Source: an uncultured Clostridia bacterium (GTDB taxonomy: Bacteria > Bacillota > Clostridia > TANB77 > CAG-508). From it: a DNA stretch of 7,516 bases. The translations under genes and the position numbers were made by a program. Positions 6,154 to 7,516 of the stretch are shown here, piece by piece. Within the stretch, counting starts at the first letter, position 1, and the number at the start of each line of letters is the position of its first letter. The DNA lies in contig CANRLE010000053.1 of assembly GCA_947631385.1 (NCBI GenBank), positions 1 to 7,516 on the forward strand, read 5' to 3'. The notes beneath the pieces were generated by a model, which had not been told where the DNA came from, searched no databases, and saw only the letters and a program-made list of their open reading frames with translations.

Positions 6154-6453
6154 ATGTACTATGTTTATATGTTGAGATGCGAAGATAATTCTATTTATAC
6201 TGGAATTACAACTAATGTAAAGCATCGCATGGAAGAACATTTTAGTAAGAAAAATTGTGCTAAATATACTTATACTCATACGGCTAAAAAGTTAGAATGT
6301 GTATGGCAAACTGAAAATAGAGTATTGGCGTCTAAGTTAGAATATCGAATTAAACAATTATCTAAAGCAAAAAAGGAAGAATTAATTTTAAAGAATAATT
6401 TAAATGAATTATTTCAAAATCAATTAGAAGTTTCAAAATATGAAAAGTATTAA
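6154..6453 (+). CDS. GIY-YIG nuclease superfamily protein (YhbQ/UPF0213 type)
   Basis: Small stand-alone GIY-YIG domain protein, 99 residues, the usual length of the bacterial YhbQ/UPF0213 group. Visible elements: the GIY-equivalent YVYML (3-7), the YIG-equivalent IYTGIT (14-19), the catalytic-type Arg25 in HRMEEH, Tyr/Lys in AKYT (36-39) and the metal-binding Glu63 in ASKLEYRIKQLSK (59-71). The domain fold is that of metal-dependent DNA endonucleases; the physiological substrate of this subgroup is not firmly known to me, with DNA repair or processing roles suggested for relatives. It is not a homing endonuclease by architecture. Start ATG at 6154 with AGGGGAAAG (6142-6150) overlapping the upstream stop codon, so it is tightly coupled to the methyltransferase gene. 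No clear terminator follows; the next promoter begins 20 bases after the stop. Confidence 0.93.
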   Translation: MYYVYMLRCEDNSIYTGITTNVKHRMEEHFSKKNCAKYTYTHTAKKLECVWQTENRVLASKLEYRIKQLSKAKKEELILKNNLNELFQNQLEVSKYEKY

Positions 6454-6472
6454 AAAAATATTAATTTACTAC

Positions 6473-6501
6473 TTGACATTACAGAACAAAAGTTCTATAA
6501 T
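6473..6501 (+). promoter_or_regulatory. Perfect consensus sigma-A promoter for the ORF6N gene
   Basis: TTGACA (6473-6478), exactly 17 bp, TATAAT (6496-6501): a full-consensus promoter. Predicted transcription start is near 6508, giving a leader of only about 20 bases before the start-codon region. A very strong core promoter on an accessory regulator-like gene usually implies that it is held off by a repressor; a LexA-like site sits in the spacer. Confidence 0.9.
6483..6496. promoter_or_regulatory. Putative LexA (SOS) box in the promoter spacer
   Basis: AGAACAAAAGTTCT, a perfect dyad with GAAC-N4-GTTC, the core of the Gram-positive LexA/DinR operator (B. subtilis consensus CGAAC-N4-GTTCG type). 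It lies between the -35 and -10 boxes and touches the first base of the -10, where bound LexA would block RNA polymerase. The match is seen in the sequence; regulation is inferred. Confidence 0.7.
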
Positions 6502-6511
6502 AAATAAAACT

Positions 6512-6530
6512 AAAAGGAGTGATTATTATA
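6512..6530 (+). promoter_or_regulatory. Ribosome binding site and non-ATG start region of the ORF6N gene
   Basis: AAAAGGAGTGAT at 6512-6523 is a strong Shine-Dalgarno sequence. No in-frame ATG follows at normal spacing. The only standard start codon, GTG at 6519, is inside the Shine-Dalgarno itself; correctly spaced in-frame codons are ATT at 6525 (gap 5) and ATA at 6528 (gap 8). The next in-frame ATG (6615) would remove the start of the ORF6N domain. The frame is closed upstream by TAA at 6501-6503. Confidence 0.6.
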
Positions 6531-7451
6531 GAACAAGAAAAAAGTATAATCGTAGCAAATTATGATACAGAAAATATTAAAAATTTGATTTATACTGTAA
6601 GAGGAAAGCAAGTAATGTTAGATAGTGATGTGGCAATGCTGTATCATTGCGAAACTAAATATGTAAATCGCGTTGTAAAAAGAAATATTGATAGATTTCC
6701 AGAAGAATTTTGTTTTCAATTAAAAGAAGATGAGTTTAATTCTTTAAGGTGCCAATTTGTCACCTTAAAGAATTATGGTAGGGGACGACATAAAAAATAT
6801 TTGCCATATGTATTTACAGAGCAAGGAATAGCAATGCTTTCTGCATTATTAAAAAGCGAGATAGCAATCAAGGTAAGTATTAGTATTATGAAAGCATTTA
6901 TTGAAATGCGAAAATTTATGCTATTAAATGGACAAGTATTTGAAAGATTAACTAAAATTGAATATAAATTATTTGAACAAAATCAAAAACTACTAAGTCA
7001 TGATGAAAAATTTAATCTTGTTTTTAATGAATTGCAAAAACAAAACACGGAAGAATTCAAACAAAAAATATTTTTTAATGGACAAATTTATGATGCTTAT
7101 AGTCTAATAATTGATATAATAAGAACTGCTCAAAGTAAAATTCTAATTATAGATAATTATATAGATGATAGTATTTTAAAAATGTTATCAAAGAAAAATA
7201 AAGAGGTAGAAGTAGTAATATTAACATCTTCAAATAGCAATATAAAAAAAATAGATATACAAAAATTTAACTCACAATATCCAAGTTTAAAATTATCCTA
7301 TACAAACAAATTTCATGATAGATTTATAGTCATAGATAACAAAGATTTATATCATATTGGAGCATCATTAAAAGATTTAGGAAAAAAGTGTTTTGCAATT
7401 TCAAAGATAGAAGATATTGAATATATAAAGAGAATAGAAGATGTAATATAA
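6519..7451 (+). CDS. ORF6N-domain protein with C-terminal phospholipase-D-like domain
   Basis: A phage-related, predicted DNA-binding protein. The N-terminal ORF6N domain spans about residues 19-115: IYTVRGKQVMLDSDVAMLY (24-42), VVKRNIDRFPEEFCFQL (53-69), SLRCQFVTLK (75-84) and KYLPYVFTEQGIAMLS (92-107). A helical, probably coiled linker (about 120-180) leads to a C-terminal domain with IYDAYSLIIDIIRTAQSKILIID, then FHDRFIVID with His266-x-Arg268-x4-Asp273 and GASLKDLGKKCF: one phospholipase-D-like HKD motif with Arg for Lys. This two-part architecture recurs in clostridial ORF6N proteins, as I recall them. The family is linked to phage antirepressors; the PLD-like part could be a nuclease or a dead binding module. 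Coordinates use the first standard start codon (GTG 6519, 310 residues); actual initiation at 6525 or 6528 is more likely. Own consensus promoter with a LexA-like box; a 39-bp palindrome lies in codons 74-85 and its core recurs after the stop. Confidence 0.88.
   Translation: MIIIEQEKSIIVANYDTENIKNLIYTVRGKQVMLDSDVAMLYHCETKYVNRVVKRNIDRFPEEFCFQLKEDEFNSLRCQFVTLKNYGRGRHKKYLPYVFTEQGIAMLSALLKSEIAIKVSISIMKAFIEMRKFMLLNGQVFERLTKIEYKLFEQNQKLLSHDEKFNLVFNELQKQNTEEFKQKIFFNGQIYDAYSLIIDIIRTAQSKILIIDNYIDDSILKMLSKKNKEVEVVILTSSNSNIKKIDIQKFNSQYPSLKLSYTNKFHDRFIVIDNKDLYHIGASLKDLGKKCFAISKIEDIEYIKRIEDVI
6737..6775. repeat. 39-bp near-perfect palindrome inside the ORF6N coding sequence
   Basis: Centred on 6756; core AGGTGCCAATTTGTCACCT, extended on both sides by TTTAA/TTAAA and then TAATTC/GAATTA. 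All position pairs are complementary except 6752/6760 (C opposite T). It encodes the conserved SLRCQFVTLK segment of the ORF6N domain. Its central 27 bases (6743-6769) are repeated exactly at 7455-7481. Confidence 0.95.
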
Positions 7452-7453
7452 AT

Positions 7454-7482
7454 TTTTAAGGTGCCAATTTGTCACCTTAAAA
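7454..7482. repeat. Downstream copy of the ORF6N palindrome
   Basis: TTTTAAGGTG (7454-7463) and CACCTTAAAA (7473-7482) around CCAATTTGT; 29 bp with the same single C/T asymmetry as the intragenic copy. It starts 3 bases after the ORF6N stop codon. It is not followed by a T-run on either strand, so it is a poor intrinsic terminator. It is the only structure seen near the 3' end of the gene. Confidence 0.92.
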
Positions 7483-7503
7483 TAAAAAATAAATATATAA
7501 AAC

Positions 7504-7516
7504 TTGAGGTGTCAAT
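7504..7516 (+). repeat. Possible third palindrome copy, cut by window end
   Basis: TTGAGGTGTCAAT matches the left half of the palindrome (TTAAGGTGCCAAT) at 11 of 13 positions and begins about 47-49 bases after the second copy. The right half would lie beyond the window. It could instead be a ribosome binding site or the start of a next gene. Confidence 0.4.

Noticed and set aside
6154..6453. The GIY-YIG gene as a homing endonuclease of an intron or mobile element
   Set aside because: Its short single-domain form matches the housekeeping-type YhbQ/UPF0213 group, and it lies in an operon with no intron signs.
7454..7482. The downstream palindrome as a rho-independent terminator
   Set aside because: The hairpin is followed by AATAAAAAATAAA on the plus strand and has no T-run on the minus strand; the exact match to the coding palindrome is a better clue to its origin.
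6737..7516. The repeated palindrome as a CRISPR array
   Set aside because: Only two full copies separated by about 680 bases of coding sequence, no regular spacers and no cas genes.

Overview
The window is a strongly AT-rich stretch of a low-GC Firmicute (Bacillota), most likely an uncultured or gut-type member of the Clostridia. This rests on the AT-biased codon use, the AAGGAGG-type ribosome binding sites, the consensus sigma-A promoters (TTGACA-N17-TATAAT), a DUF1836 protein and an ORF6N protein of the kind common in Clostridia. The taxonomic call is inference; there is no rRNA or other decisive marker here.

Layout. (1) 1-2052: the end of the heat-shock chaperone operon, with the C-terminal part of dnaK followed by complete dnaJ. 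It closes with a hairpin shared with the convergent next gene. (2) 2067-4433: a divergent pair, a DUF1836 putative regulator on the minus strand and a fatty-acyl-CoA-synthetase-like enzyme on the plus strand. Their promoters lie back to back with -35 boxes only 4 bp apart inside a small inverted repeat. (3) 4405-4846: a bidirectional terminator and a small minus-strand phage-type DUF1064 (PD-(D/E)xK-like) protein with its own good promoter. (4) 4887-5220: a gene-free, 334-bp long-inverted-repeat element with 52-bp outer arms (50/52 complementary), a second inner pair of arms and a more GC-rich structured core. It is probably a MITE-like element or a structured RNA. (5) 5241-6453: a compact two-gene unit, a NOL1/NOP2/Sun RNA m5C methyltransferase and a GIY-YIG protein of the YhbQ/UPF0213 type. 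(6) 6473-7516: an ORF6N plus phospholipase-D-like gene under a consensus promoter whose spacer holds a GAAC-N4-GTTC motif, the Gram-positive LexA (SOS) box. The gene has no ATG start near its ribosome binding site. It carries a 39-bp near-perfect palindrome in its coding sequence, and a 27-bp core of that palindrome recurs exactly just after its stop codon. The start of a probable third copy is cut off by the window end.

How it fits together. The left part is ordinary housekeeping (protein folding, fatty acid activation). The right part is more accessory. The strongest candidates for something undescribed are the long-inverted-repeat element at 4887-5220 and the apparently SOS-controlled ORF6N gene with its intragenic and downstream palindromes. 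The repeats could be operators for the ORF6N protein or recombination/processing sites; the sequence alone does not decide.
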